Made by a program: the position numbers and the translations under genes. From the NCBI GenBank assembly GCA_001939145.1, contig LSRX01000669.1, positions 39,626-103,625 on the forward strand: a stretch of DNA of 64,000 nucleotides, read 5' to 3'. The stretch comes from Symbiodinium microadriaticum (lineage: Eukaryota; Sar; Dinophyceae; Suessiales; Symbiodiniaceae). Shown here in pieces: positions 49,868-59,949 of the stretch. The notes under the pieces are model-generated. The model was not told the DNA's origin, made no database searches, and saw only the letters and a list, made by a program, of their open reading frames with translations. Position 1 is the first letter of the stretch. Each line of letters starts with the position of its first letter.

Positions 49868-49973
49868 CTTGGAGGTTCATGGGTAGTTTTAAGTAGGGCT
49901 ATAAATCCCCGGGTTATAACTATAGTTACCTTACTTATAACCCCACTTATGACTAGCCATGAACCTCCAAGTA
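49868..49973. repeat. Palindromic element, family C
   Basis: CTTGGAGGTTCATGGGTAGT and GCCATGAACCTCCAAGTA; inner TTATAACTATAGTTACC. Confidence 0.85.
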
Positions 49974-50039
49974 AGGGTTTAGGGCGCGGTGCTTGACGGA
50001 GCTTTGGTCTCTGGGGTTCCTCGGCTGAGGCTGGTGCAG

Positions 50040-50094
50040 CCCATGTCCACAGCCCGGGTGCACCCCCGATCGGAGGATTACCAGGGATCGCTAG
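50040..50094 (+). CDS. Candidate exon, unrecognised
   Basis: Acceptor CTGGTGCAG; reads PMSTARVHPRSEDYQGSL, ending near CTAGG|GACTTC (GA donor). The frame is also open upstream to about 49993. Followed by T/G runs and TTTAGGG. Confidence 0.4.
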
Positions 50095-50344
50095 GGACTT
50101 CGGGGAGGGTTCTATTTTTTTCTATACATATATATATATATTTTTATTATTATTATTTTTTTTTTTGGGGGGGGGGGGTGTTAGGGTTTAGGGTTCAGGG
50201 TTTAGGGCTTAGGGTTTGGATTATCCTGACTAGAACCTTACTTATAGCATCTTAGAGCCTTACTTGCTAAGTTCCATCAGCTTTTAATTAGAGCTCATAG
50301 GACTCGCGAGCATACTTAACGTCACAGCGCGTCTTCTCTTCACA

Positions 50345-51110
50345 CGGCACTTGGGATTTAGGGTTCAATGTTTAGGGCTTAGGGTCTAGGGTTTAGGGTT
50401 CAATGGTTAGGGCTTAGGGTCTAGGGCTTAGGGTTTAGGGTTCAATGGTTTGGGTTTAGGGTCAAGGTTGGGCATAACTTGTGCTAGCATCCGCACCTCT
50501 CATTGGAGCAACTAGTAGGGTCTAAAGCCCTCAGGTAGGGTTCTTCGCCCCATGTCGACTATAGAGGTGGGAATACATTGAAGTACTATTGCCCTAAACC
50601 CTCAACCCTAATCCCTAAACCCCTAAACCCTAAGCCCTTAACCCTAAACCCTTTCTTGTCGATACATACTTAGGTCGCAATATGACCCCCACACCTCAAA
50701 CAAAAGACTGGGCAATGGAGGTTGGTCCATGGGTTTAGAGAATGGCATGCCCAAAGTAAGGCATTCATACTGCCAATCCCCACAGGCCTGGTGATAGAAC
50801 CCTATTGAGGAACCCTTCAAAGCAACCCTTCAAAGGAATGATTCAAATGAACACTTTATAAAGGGGCCCTTTCAAGGAACCCTTAAAACAGGAACCCCTC
50901 AAAGGAGCCCTTTAAAGAAACCATTAGAGAAACCCTATTCTAGTTATTAGGTGCCCTTATCAGGGTCCGTAGCCCACACAGTCGCATTGACCCCTGCGGC
51001 CTAGCAATGCGGCCTTTGCTGGCTAGGGTTTAGGGTTTGGGGTTTGGGGTTTGCGGTTCAGGACTTAGGTTTGAAAGGGTTTACGATGCAGGTTCAGGGT
51101 TTAGAGTTCG
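50345..51110. other. Repeat-rich stretch
   Basis: TTTAGGG-type copies (50345-50460, 51025-51120) and CCCTAAA (50590-50655). One possible island at 50955-51018 reads VRSPHSRIDPCGLAMRPLLA. Otherwise nothing supportable. Confidence 0.45.
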
Positions 51111-51131
51111 GGTTGGGGTTTAGGCTTCAAG

Positions 51132-51193
51132 ATGTCGCCCGACGAAGTTCCTCGGCCGGTTAGCCAGGCTTTTGATCCGGATCCTTCTGGCAG
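51132..51193 (+). CDS. Unknown gene, exon 1 (possible start)
   Basis: MSPDEVPRPVSQAFDPDPSG; AG directly before ATG could be an internal or spliced-leader acceptor. Ends at a GC donor (GGCAG|GCAATA), phase 2. Confidence 0.5.
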
Positions 51194-54100
51194 GCAATAA
51201 AGACAATAATGCAGAAATCAGAAAGGAATCACGATTGAGGGATCGGCACACCCTGCACCCTGAAACCCTAACCTAACACCTACCCATAGGCCCCCAAGTA
51301 GTTCCTTTTTGTGGCTTATATTTAGAACCCTATAAGGTACTCCCAAAAAGGAACTACTTAGGGGCCTATGGGTAAAGCCCACATCCCCCAGCCTAGGATC
51401 CCCAGACCCTAAGCCCTGTCAGAAAAGGAAGACCGCAGGATGAGCTGGAAACCCTAAACCCCTAAAGCCCTAAACCCCTAAACCCTAACCTCAAAGCCTT
51501 ATAAGCCCCTAAACCTCAAAACCCTAAACCCCTAAACCCCTGAACCTCAAAGCCCTAAGCACTAAAACCCTGAACCCCTAAACCTCAACGCCCTAAGCAC
51601 TCAAAACCCTCAGCACGCAAGCACGGATTCCTGACGTCTTCGGCTCTCTCAGTGCCGCCTCGTTGGGGGGTGGCCCGCACTTTACGACCTCTGCCGCTTC
51701 TCTGCACCAGACGCGGAGGGCTCTTTTTGGGGTTTAGGACTTAGGGTTTATAGGGAATGTTTAGAGTTTAGGGTTTTAAGGGATGTTTGGAGTTTAGGGT
51801 TTTAAGGGATGTCTAGAGTTTAGGGTTTTGGTTTCGTTTAGAGTGTAGGGTTTAAAAGATGTTTAGTGCCTCGTAGGGATGCTTAGTGTGCAGGGCAAGG
51901 TTAAAGCTTAGCTTTAGGGTTATGGGCTTACGATGCAGGGTTTATACAGGCTGTCACAGCCAGAGAGAGCCCAAGTTATGCCTTGGGGTAAAGGAGCCAA
52001 CATGAGTCAACAAGCCTGTTGAAATGATTCAGGCTCCTACAATAAAATGGGTTTAGGGTTTAGGGTCGAAGTTGCTAGAGTTTTAAACAAGGAGCCAGAT
52101 ATGGACCTTAACCCCCCAAAGCAAGACCCAACATCACCATGGGTCGTGCTTGATTCGGATTTGCCTTGGTGTAGACGTCAAGAGGGTGGATTGAGCGATT
52201 TCGGGATTAAGGGCCTTGGGCTCAGGCCTTATCATGATTCAACCCGAACCCCGGTAAACCCTGCAGTTTCAATGCCGCCAGCAGATGAGATCTTCTCCGT
52301 CAACCACAACCCAACTGCCAATCCAAGCACCTCAACCCTACACCCGCAAAAACTAAAGCCAAAAACTTACATCCTGCAAGCTTAACCCCTAATTACAACC
52401 GAACCCGCACCGTTAGCAGGCGCGTGAATTAGAACCAATAGCATGCCATTGGGGTTGCGCACTACAGTACTTCTATTGTAGGCATGATATAAACCCAACC
52501 CCCAGTGTTCCCAAGCACTTCTAGAACCCTTCTTTAAAAAGGAGGCTTTTAAGGAACCCCCCTAAACAACGTCAACTGCAAGTTTAATGCAGCTATGCCC
52601 TGAACCCTTCTAGAACCCTTCTTTAAAAGGAGCCTGTTCAGGAACCCCTTAAAACAAAAGTCAACTGCAAGTTTGATGGAAAAATGCCCTGAACCCTAAG
52701 CCCTAAACCCTAAACCGTAAACCCTAGGCCCTAGGCCCTAGGCCCTAAACCCCTAAACCCTAAACCCTAGGCCCTGAGCCCTTTGATCCGTTGAGGTCTC
52801 CGTCCTCCGACCTCTCCTTTTTCGCAGGGGGAGGGCCGGATCCCAGTGGCTGGGCAGGGTTTAGGGTTTAGAGTTTGGGGTTTGGGGTTTCGGGTTTCGG
52901 GTTTCGGGTTTAGGGTTTAGGGGTTTAGGGTTTAGGGTTTAGGGGTTTAGGGTTTAGGGTTTATAGGGTTTAGGGTTTAGGGGGTTTAGGGTTTAGGGTT
53001 TAAGGTTTAGGGCTGGTTATCACCCCTTCAACTAGAGGCTAGAACCCTTGGCATGGTAGGTCAGGATTTAGGGTTGTGGGTTTCTGATCCCCGGGAAGGG
53101 TTTGATTCGGAGGGTGTAGGGTTTGCATTGGAGGGTTTGGGGTTTAGTTTTGCGGTTGTTGCTTTTGCTTCAGACTGCCGGAGCCAGGCAGAATACCAAA
53201 GCAAGCTACAGCCGTGGTGTACGTCATCGCTTTCTGTGTTTGAAGGCACCTTAAACCCTAAACCCATCGGTGTCTGGGTGTGCTTCAGTCAGGGTGTCGG
53301 GTTGCTTCAGATTTTCAGGGTTTCGGGGCTTTATATAGGGGTTTAGGGTTTAGGGTGTCGGGCTTCATATAGGGGCCTGAATAGCTAGAATGGCGTCTTG
53401 GTGTAGATGTAGTTAAGACAAGGAACCCACTCTAAAGAACATGGATGATGAGGTTGATGATGATGATGATGATGATGATAATGATACATACATCTTAGAT
53501 AGATAGATAGATAGATAGATAGACAGACAGATTTCCTACATTACCCATAATAAGGAATATGCCATAATTCCCATAGTTGAGGGTACTTAAGGTAATGCAG
53601 GATTCATATCATCAAGAGTAGTACTGGTATGTATTCATGCTTCTCTGCTATGGCTTCAGATTTGGTTTATGATTCGGACTCTTGGTGTCAAGTCCTGCCC
53701 CCCTAAAGCCTCAACCCCTCAACCCTAAACCCGACACTCCTAAAGTCTAAAACCCTAAGGGTCCATGTACCCAAACAGCAGATACTTTGGCCCCAAAGTA
53801 GTCTCTATATAGGTACTATGGGGCCGAAGCATCTCTTATTTGGGTACACGGGCCCTTGGGGTCAAAGTATATACGATCTGGGCTATTTGGGCACATGGAC
53901 CCTCAGGCTTTGATACTTGGAGTCTCCAGCACCAAGACCAGCTGAAGGAGTTGAAGGAGACACCATACTACGGGCATGTGTTTTGGGGCCTCATGCTACA
54001 CTGCACACTAGGCCCCTGAATGGCTAATAGCTCGAAAGTCTAATCTCTCACCCCTAAACCTGGTCACCGAACAAGGGTTTAGGGTTCAGGGCTTCGGAAA

Positions 54101-57100
54101 CTTTGCTTGCACAGTCCACAATAAAACCTGTGTGTAAAATACTGTCCGCCATAATTCCCTAAACCCTAAACCCTAAACCCAAGCTTATTCCTGAGGGGCT
54201 CCTCGTTAGAACTGCATTTCAATAGACCCGCCAAACAGCCTAGTCAACAGTATTACGTCAGTGAACCCTTTTCGTGGTCAAATCCCCCAATGTGAAGGCC
54301 CCTACATGAATATTATGAACTAGATACCAATATTATTCCAGAGGATTTAGGATAAAGGAGCCCAAAGCCCTATGCAAATTATTCAGGCCCCTATACTACT
54401 GTAGTGGGTTGGAAGCCTCGAAAGTCGAGGTGGCCATGCGATGTCCGCATTTCATGGTCGCGGCCTTGGTTTAAAAGTTTAGGGTTTGGGGCTTAGAGTG
54501 CAGGCCATGTTCAGGAAGGGGGCCTTCTAGGATGTAGACAAGGGTTCTATAAAATCTTCATTCTGGGGTCTTTTTTAGGGTTCTATAAAGTCGTTTATAG
54601 CGTCTACTAAAGTTTTCCATACGTGTTGTTGCTGGTGCTCAGGAGCTCCAGTGGTCATACAATGTTGGACAGCAAACGCTGATTGTAATATAATAGCGGC
54701 CGTATCTCAGCCCAACACGTGACACCGGGTACTTGGACCCTAAGACTCGCCCCCTCCTACAAAACACAACTTGTAATTAGAATGCTTACAGAAGCCATCA
54801 AGAATTCCTTAAAGGCCTGGATGCTTGGGCCCTTACTAAAACCCTAAACCCCTAAACCCCTAAAACCCTAAACCCCAAATCCTCAACCCTAAACCCCTCA
54901 AACCTAAACCCTAAACCCTCAAAGCCCTAAACCCCAAAACCCCTAAAACCTAAACCCTAGACCACCAAAATCCATATGGGGTTTAGAGTCCTCTGTCTTC
55001 GGACAGACCCAAGCCCAAACTCAAAAACACCAAACCGTTTTAAAGAACCACGGTTAATGTAGGGGCCTAAATCATGACCAGACTGTTTTCGGGGTTCCTT
55101 CGTATAACTGTAGTCAATTCCCTACAGAAACCCTCATAGAAGCCTTGTATCAAACTGATCCCCAATCAATGTCCATTGCCAAAACCTGCCATATTACTCC
55201 GCATAAACGCCCTTGTATACAGCCTGTGCTAAACGCCTTATAAACCTTCGCAGTAGAACCTTTATGAAGCAGGCTTTTTCTTTAATCATATAGGCCCTAA
55301 GCCCTAAACCCTAAACCCTAGGGCCTAAACCCTAGGCCCTAAACCCTAAGCCCTAGGGTCTAAACCCTAAACCCTAAACCCTATACCCTAAACCCTAGGG
55401 CCTAGCTTAAATGAACTGCCAAGGCACTGCCCTTCGTGCTTTCCGCCATGGCGAGAGCCTTCCTGGCGTCTTTTGGGGGGAGTGCGATTTAGGCTTGAGG
55501 GTTTAGGGTTTTAGGGTTTGGGTTTAGGGGGTTTAGGATTTAGGCTTGAGGGTTTAGGGTTTAGGGGATTTAGGCTTGAGGGTTGAGGGTTTAGGGAGTT
55601 TAGGGTTTAGGGTTTAGGCTTGAGGGTTGAGGGTTTAGGGGGTGAGAGGATTTAGGCTTTAAGGAGGTTTGGAGTTTCGGATTCCTTTTAAGGTCAGGAT
55701 TGAGGCTTCGGCTTTAGATCGAAAGGCTGGAGGGTGTAGGGTTCCAGGGTTTAGGGTTCCGGCTTCCAGGGCTTTAAGGGCTTCAGGAGGGTTTTGGGTT
55801 TTGGGTTTTGGGTTTTAGGGTTTTAGGGTGTAGGGCTTAGGGCTTCAAGCGCTTCAGGTCCGAACTTTGGAACCCTAAGGCCCGTAAGGCAAGCACTGGA
55901 GCCGTGGTAGTAATGCTTTTTAGGGTTTAGGGTTTAGGGTATGCTGTATGCCAGAAAGGTCCAGAAAAAATCGCGATTCTGGGGCCAGCCCCCCCAACAA
56001 GAGCATGTCATACCGTTATTTCAGGTTCAAGTGAACTCTGGTGAAGACTGCCAAGGACTGTTACTCGTAAGCCTCACCTTTCGCCCTGATGCCAGGCCAG
56101 GACACAAGAATCTGAAGTTTGCCGGAAGCTCAGTCAAGTGCAGGGCCTTTCTTTAACCGGCCCAACCAACATCAACTTCGGATCCTGAGGCCAAAAATAA
56201 ACACTAAGGGTCCATGTACCCAAATAGTATATACTTTATATAGGTATTTGGTGGCCGAAGGATATACTATTTGGGTACATTGACGTTCAGGGAAACTGTC
56301 TTGGAAGACGGTCGAATTTTACGGCCCAAGCAAAAAATCGCAACATCGGTTCCCCACCAGAGCTTCTAGTCGGCCGCGACACTTTCCCTTTTGTGTGGTC
56401 CATTGGTATGGCCCGTACTGCAACCGTTGGTGCAAGGCGTACTTCTAGCCCGGAGCCGTGGGGACGGATAGTATTGAGCCGTTCATTACGGTACGGAAAG
56501 ACCTTACAGCCAAGCCGAGAGCATATGTTACCAATGTCGAGTCTGACGTTGTGGTAAAAAGGCAAAAGAAACGCGAGAAATAGCTGATTAGGCCACCAAA
56601 TTTTGCATTTCAGACCGTGGCCTTTAGCCGGTACTGTAGATTAACAAAGTAAGCCGGCCAAGAGACCTGACAGCACCCCACCCCCTACTTGGAGGTTCAT
56701 GAGTAGCTATAAGTGGGGGGTATAAGTAGGGTAACTAGAGTTACAACCCATATTGAGGGATTTATGACCCTACTTATAGCTACCCATGAACCTCCAAGTA
56801 AACCCTAAACCGTAAGCTGCATCCCTCTTGGAGCATCATGGCGATGAGCCAAATTAGTCTTGGGTTTGGGGTTTGGGGTTCATATGTAAGAAGCAGAAAA
56901 CCTGCCCCTAGGGTGCGTGTACTTGCATAGTAAGTATCCTAAACCCTAAGCCTGAAACTCTAATCCCTCGGCCCTAAACTCGAATCCCTAAACCCTAAAC
57001 TAAAACCCTAAAACCCTAAAGCCCTAAACTAAACCCTAAAACCCAAACTAAAACCCTAAAACCCTAAACTAAACCCTAAACTTAAACCCTAAAGCCCTTA

Positions 57101-57866
57101 AAGGGTACTCGGCGGCAGGTCAGCCCGGCTCCAGCTGTACCGCCAGCCTGGTGCAGAGGGATCACGTGACCAGGACTCTCGGCTTTTCAGGGGCTTCGGC
57201 AACCCCAGAACCCTAAAACCCTATGCCCCGAACCCAAGTTAGGAAACCCAAAACCCTGAAACCCTAAACCCTGAACCCAAGTTAGGAAACCCAAAACCCC
57301 AAAATCCTAAACCCAAATTAGGAAACCCTAAAACCCTAAGCCCTAAACCCAAGCTTGGGGTTCCGGGTTTGTTCGTTGGTTCGCGGACTTTGGCCTCCCT
57401 CGAGGGTGTTACACGATGATAGCATCTGTGTTGGTCATCTTCCGGGTGATGGCTTTGTGGAGTCTTTAATGATAGGGCTGTTATAGGTTTAGGGTTTAGG
57501 TTGGATACTGCTCCCACTCAGTAACGGTTGAGCAATATTTATAATATGGATATGTAAGGTCCTTAGTAGTAGCCCTATTGTAGACTTTTACTGTATGGGG
57601 GCAGTACACAAGGTTTAGGGTTTGACTGAACGACGACCCTGCAAAGGACAGCAGCAGCCACAGTCGCCGAGACGAGGCGGAGGGTGTCCGATGGGTACCT
57701 GGAAGCTTGTTACTTGAACGCTAAGCCCTAGGGTTTGTAGGAATTGGGATTTCGGATTTGGGGTAAGGTTTAGGGATTACCTAACCTCTGCACCGTAGCG
57801 AATCCTGAGATTCGACAGGCAGGGAGGAAAACCTTAGTGCTGCAAGGCTCTCCACTCTGTCGATAG
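51132..57866 (+). CDS. Eleven-exon gene, protein of unknown family
   Basis: Exons at 51132-51193, 51614-51719, 52779-52858, 53174-53237, 53930-54011, 54416-54468, 54643-54684, 55424-55481, 57119-57192, 57647-57683 and 57799-57866 can be read in one frame with compatible phases, from ATG after CTTCAAG to TAG, about 241 residues. The N-terminal third is Pro/Ser/Gly-rich with DPDPSG and PDPSGWAG. The middle has hydrophobic stretches (QATAVVYVIAFC, YYGHVFWGLMLHC, ALPFVLSAMARAFLASF) that could be membrane segments. The C-terminal part is charged. I recognise no family. Exon choice used phase agreement, so individual exons may be wrong. The last exon is followed by CCCTAAA without TTTAGGG, like the end of the phosphatase-like gene. 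Confidence 0.45.
51281..51374. repeat. Palindromic element, family A
   Basis: TACCCATAGGCCCCCAAGTA and TACTTAGGGGCCTATGGGTA ends; lies in intron 1 of the unknown gene. Confidence 0.9.
51450..51610 (+). repeat. CCCTAAA tract
   Basis: C-rich copies with CCTCAAAACCC variants, ending at the next acceptor. Confidence 0.8.
51614..51719 (+). CDS. Unknown gene, exon 2
   Basis: Acceptor AACCCTCAG. Reads TQARIPDVFGSLSAASLGGG then PHFTTSAASLHQTRR; GC donor CGGAGG|GCTCTT. CCCTAAA on the left, TTTAGGG on the right. A second open frame exists. Confidence 0.5.
52047..52385 (+). CDS. Additional open stretch, unassigned
   Basis: About 110 codons open, reading VARVLNKEPDMDLNPPKQDP, then SPWVVLDSDLPWCRRQEGGL. 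Hydrophilic and Pro-rich, plausible exon(s) within the intron between exons 2 and 3 of the unknown gene, or chance. Splice edges not clear. Confidence 0.35.
   Translation: MGLGFRVEVARVLNKEPDMDLNPPKQDPTSPWVVLDSDLPWCRRQEGGLSDFGIKGLGLRPYHDSTRTPVNPAVSMPPADEIFSVNHNPTANPSTSTLHPQKLKPKTYILQA
52779..52858 (+). CDS. Unknown gene, exon 3
   Basis: Reads PFDPLRSPSSDLSFFAGGGP then DPSGWAG. A good internal acceptor (CCTCTCCTTTTTCGCAG) would give a shorter alternative reading GEGRIPVAGQ. TTTAGGG follows at once. Confidence 0.5.
52856..53010 (+). repeat. TTTAGGG tract
   Basis: Near-perfect TTTAGGG copies directly at the donor of exon 3. Confidence 0.9.
53174..53237 (+). CDS. Unknown gene, exon 4 (frame by phase)
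   Basis: Acceptor TTTGCTTCAG, donor TTCTGT|GTTTGA. The phase-compatible frame reads LPEPGRIPKQATAVVYVIAF. All three frames are open here; another reads DCRSQAEYQSKLQPWCTSSL. Confidence 0.4.
53450..53530. repeat. GATGAT and GATA microsatellites
   Basis: (GAT)n then (GATA)n inserted between two palindromic elements (inverted repeat near 53380-53440 and family F at 53533-53622). Confidence 0.9.
53756..53905. repeat. Palindromic element, family B, with partial duplication
   Basis: CCTAAGGGTCCATGTACCCA at the left; the right arm (TTTGGGTACACGGGCCC, then ATTTGGGCACATGGACCCTC) is present twice. Confidence 0.8.
53930..54011 (+). CDS. Unknown gene, exon 5
   Basis: Acceptor GAGTCTCCAG. Reads HQDQLKELKETPYYGHVFWG then LMLHCTLG; GC donor CTAG|GCCCCT, phase 1. 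One of the most protein-like islands in this gene. Confidence 0.6.
54416..54468 (+). CDS. Unknown gene, exon 6
   Basis: Acceptor TTGGAAG, donor GCCTTG|GTTTAA. Reads SKVEVAMRCPHFMVAAL, phase 0 at the end. Confidence 0.55.
54643..54684 (+). CDS. Unknown gene, exon 7
   Basis: Acceptor GGTGCTCAG, donor CTGATT|GTAATA. Reads ELQWSYNVGQQTLI, phase 0 on both sides, 42 nt. Confidence 0.55.
54840..55405. other. Intron 7 of the unknown gene
   Basis: CCCTAAA tracts at 54840-54960 and 55290-55405 (the latter with CCCTAGG variants) around a unique stretch without coding signal. Confidence 0.65.
55424..55481 (+). CDS. Unknown gene, exon 8: hydrophobic segment
   Basis: Acceptor ACTGCCAAG, donor GGGGA|GTGCGA. 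Reads ALPFVLSAMARAFLASFGG, a likely membrane or buried helix. CCCTAAA precedes, TTTAGGG (55495-55650) follows. Confidence 0.55.
55495..55860 (+). repeat. TTTAGGG / GGGTTTTGG tract
   Basis: G-rich copies interspersed with TTTAGGCTTGAGGG units of about 60 bp. Confidence 0.8.
55935..56600. other. Unique stretch, exon status unresolved
   Basis: Plus-strand reading VNSGEDCQGLLLVSLTFRPD after GTTATTTCAG (56024) and long open frames on both strands at 56287-56580. A family B palindrome is at 56203-56285. Possibly exons of the surrounding gene; not resolved. Confidence 0.35.
56687..56800. repeat. Palindromic element, family C
   Basis: CTTGGAGGTTCATGAGTAGC and GCTACCCATGAACCTCCAAG ends. Confidence 0.85.
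56940..57095 (+). repeat. CCCTAAA tract
   Basis: C-rich copies with ACTAAAACCCTAAAACC variants before exon 9. Confidence 0.8.
57119..57192 (+). CDS. Unknown gene, exon 9
   Basis: Acceptor GGCGGCAG. Reads QPGSSCTASLVQRDHVTRTL then GFSG; 3' edge by a GC site. In phase after exon 8. Confidence 0.45.
57503..57612. repeat. Palindromic element, family L
   Basis: GGATACTGCTCCCACTCAGT, AATATGGATATGTAAGG and AGTAGCCCTATTGTAG; related to 6222-6312. Confidence 0.65.
57647..57683 (+). CDS. Unknown gene, exon 10
   Basis: Acceptor CTGCAAAG, donor GGAGG|GTGTCC. Reads DSSSHSRRDEAE, phase 1. The frame is also open upstream (LNDDPAK). Confidence 0.5.
57799..57866 (+). CDS. Unknown gene, exon 11 with stop
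   Basis: Acceptor CACCGTAG. Reads NPEIRQAGRKTLVLQGSPLC then R and TAG (57864-57866). A GA donor just before the stop is an alternative. Confidence 0.5.
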
Positions 57867-58061
57867 GTGGACTTAAAACCTAAACCCCACACCTTTTAAC
57901 CCTAGACCCCAAACCCGAAACCCTAAACCCTAAACCCAAGTTAGGAAGCCGAACCGAAATCGCATGTGGGCCGTGATTCGAATTGGGGTGATTGGTTAAG
58001 CCCGACCCCGCCAAAACGCAGCAAACGATCAGGCCCTAGACCTTGAATCTAGACTAGCTTT

Positions 58062-58170
58062 CCCTAAGGTTCCATGTACTCATATAGTATACACATTGGC
58101 CTTAAAAGTAGTCTCTATATAGGTACATTGGGGCCAAAGTCTATACTGTTGGGTACATGGACCCTTAGGG
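58062..58170. repeat. Palindromic element, family B
   Basis: CCTAAGGTTCCATGTACTCA and GGGTACATGGACCCTTAGGG ends; contains AAAAGTAGTCTCTATATAGG. Confidence 0.8.
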
Positions 58171-58404
58171 TTTAGACTCCCTTAAGCCTCAAGCATCCTT
58201 AACCCAAAGGCCTAAACCTCAAACGCGCATCAAGCTGCAGACCCTCAAAATCGCGAGGCTATATCCTCGGTTCCTTATGGCTTAGGGTTGATTTAGAGTT
58301 GAGTGCTTCTACAGGGCATAGAGGGTTTGGGGAATGGGTTTGCGGCAGTAGGGCTTAAGCTCTTGACTTCCCGGGGCATTAAGCTTCGGGCTCTTTTTTC
58401 GGGT

Positions 58405-58860
58405 TTAGGGTTTAGGGTTTTTCTTACTTTTCTTCGTCGGTTGCTTTAGATGAAGGGTTGCACCCAAAGCGTATCTATAATCCTGAATCCCACACTTTGC
58501 GAGAAACGGGGTTGATCTGATCAATCTCGCAACCTTCCTAGATTGAAAGGTGTGTTGTCGTTCCAGTGGTGAAGTCCATTGCCCAGCTGATCTCCGAACC
58601 AAAGAAAACCCTCGCAACCGCATGCTGTACCTGATGGAGGTTGTGGGACTAGAGATGCAAGCAACGCTGCGGTTGTGAACAGGGTCGGTGCCACAACTTC
58701 TGCAACGAACATAAGCCCTGGTCACATCCTTAGGGATGTTCGCAATGGGCGACGCCATGCGCCTTCACACTTTATGCTGCCTGACGTTTCCGACTCAGAA
58801 GATCCCGAGTGGGCTTACGGTGATCTCCAGCAGGGCTGGCGAGCAGTGGGATCGTAATTT
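58405..58860. other. Island open on both strands
   Basis: About 450 nt of unique sequence with a 117-codon minus-strand ORF (includes YVRCRSCGTDPVHNRSVACI), a second minus-strand frame (FLWFGDQLGNGLHHWNDNTP) and a plus-strand ORF from 58675 (LPDVSDSEDPEWAYGDLQQG). At least one strand probably carries an exon. I cannot decide which; similarity search would. Confidence 0.4.
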
Positions 58861-58929
58861 GGCTCCATAGAATGCCTCCGGATGTGTGAACGCGCGAAGA
58901 GGCTGAACACCTTTGCCGATTGGGGTCCA

Positions 58930-59060
58930 GCCGGCCCCTGGGGCGTAGGCCAAAAAGTGTAACTTGTAGACCGCAGATCTCGTCCCTAGGATCCTGGGTG
59001 CAGGCCGAAAAGAGAAACCTGCTGAATATCGTCCTTAGGACCCAAGCCACAAACCAATAA
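58930..59060 (+). repeat. Diverged direct repeat
   Basis: GTAGGCCAAAAAGTGTAACT..CGTCCCTAGGATCC near 58948 resembles GCAGGCCGAAAAGAGAAACC..CGTCCTTAGGACCC near 59004. Confidence 0.5.
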
Positions 59061-59319
59061 GGTATTCGGGCTGGGATAGTTAATAGCAATTTTGGGCTAC
59101 TACTCCGTGGAGTATATGATCGTTGGTACTTGCACCCATGTGGTGTAATATAGGCCCACTGAATAATATTTAGTGTCGAGTGCAGCTCATAGTACACCCC
59201 AGACCCTCATCTAATCGCAGCGGGTCCGTATTTATAAGATATCATTACGAAATCTGGCCCATCTTTATCATGGCTTCGAAGATCTAAGTACATAGCTGTA
59301 GTATAATTATGTATGCATA

Positions 59320-59363
59320 TGTTGTTCTGTGTATGTATGTATGTATGTATGTATGTATGTATG

Positions 59364-59394
<31 letters not shown>

Positions 59395-59670
59395 TGTTAT
59401 GTAATTAATGTAATGTAATGTAATGTAATGTAATGTAATGTAATGTAATGTAATGTAATGTATGTATGTATGTATGTATGTATGCATGCATGTATGTACT
59501 TACGTATGTATGTATGTTTGCATGTATTTATGCACGAAGGTATGCATGTATGTACGTATGTATGTATATATGTGTGTACGTATGTATGCATATTATTACT
59601 GCTAGGCATTATATGTATAAACGTGTATGTATATATATATACACACATATATATATATATATATATGTAC
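59320..59670. repeat. GTAT and TAATG microsatellites
   Basis: (TATG)n at 59331-59393, (TAATG)n at about 59405-59460, further TATG and TA runs to 59665. Overlapping ORFs are repeat translations. Confidence 0.95.
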
Positions 59671-59718
59671 CCTCATCTATATGAGACCGATAGGCCCTCG
59701 CGGCCTCTGCCGGCGCAG

Positions 59719-59772
59719 CTCCCTCATGGTGAGGCCGTTTGGGCGTTCGATGATACTGCTGGGTTCATGGAG
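59719..59772 (+). CDS. Candidate exon, unrecognised
   Basis: Acceptor GCCGGCGCAG, donor CATGGAG|GTTTTA, phase 0. Reads LPHGEAVWAFDDTAGFME. TTTAGGG copies start right at the donor. Confidence 0.6.
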
Positions 59773-59949
59773 GTTTTAGGGTTCAGGGTTTAGGGTTTTA
59801 GGGTTCAGGGTTTAGGGGTATGTAGAAAGGAAGCAGTTAAGCGGTTAGGCGTTTGGGCTTATAGGGTTTTATATAGGGGTTGGGGTTTCTGCCAGAGGTT
59901 GACGATAGTGCTGGGTTAGGTGTTTCAGCTTCAGGGTCTCATATTATGT

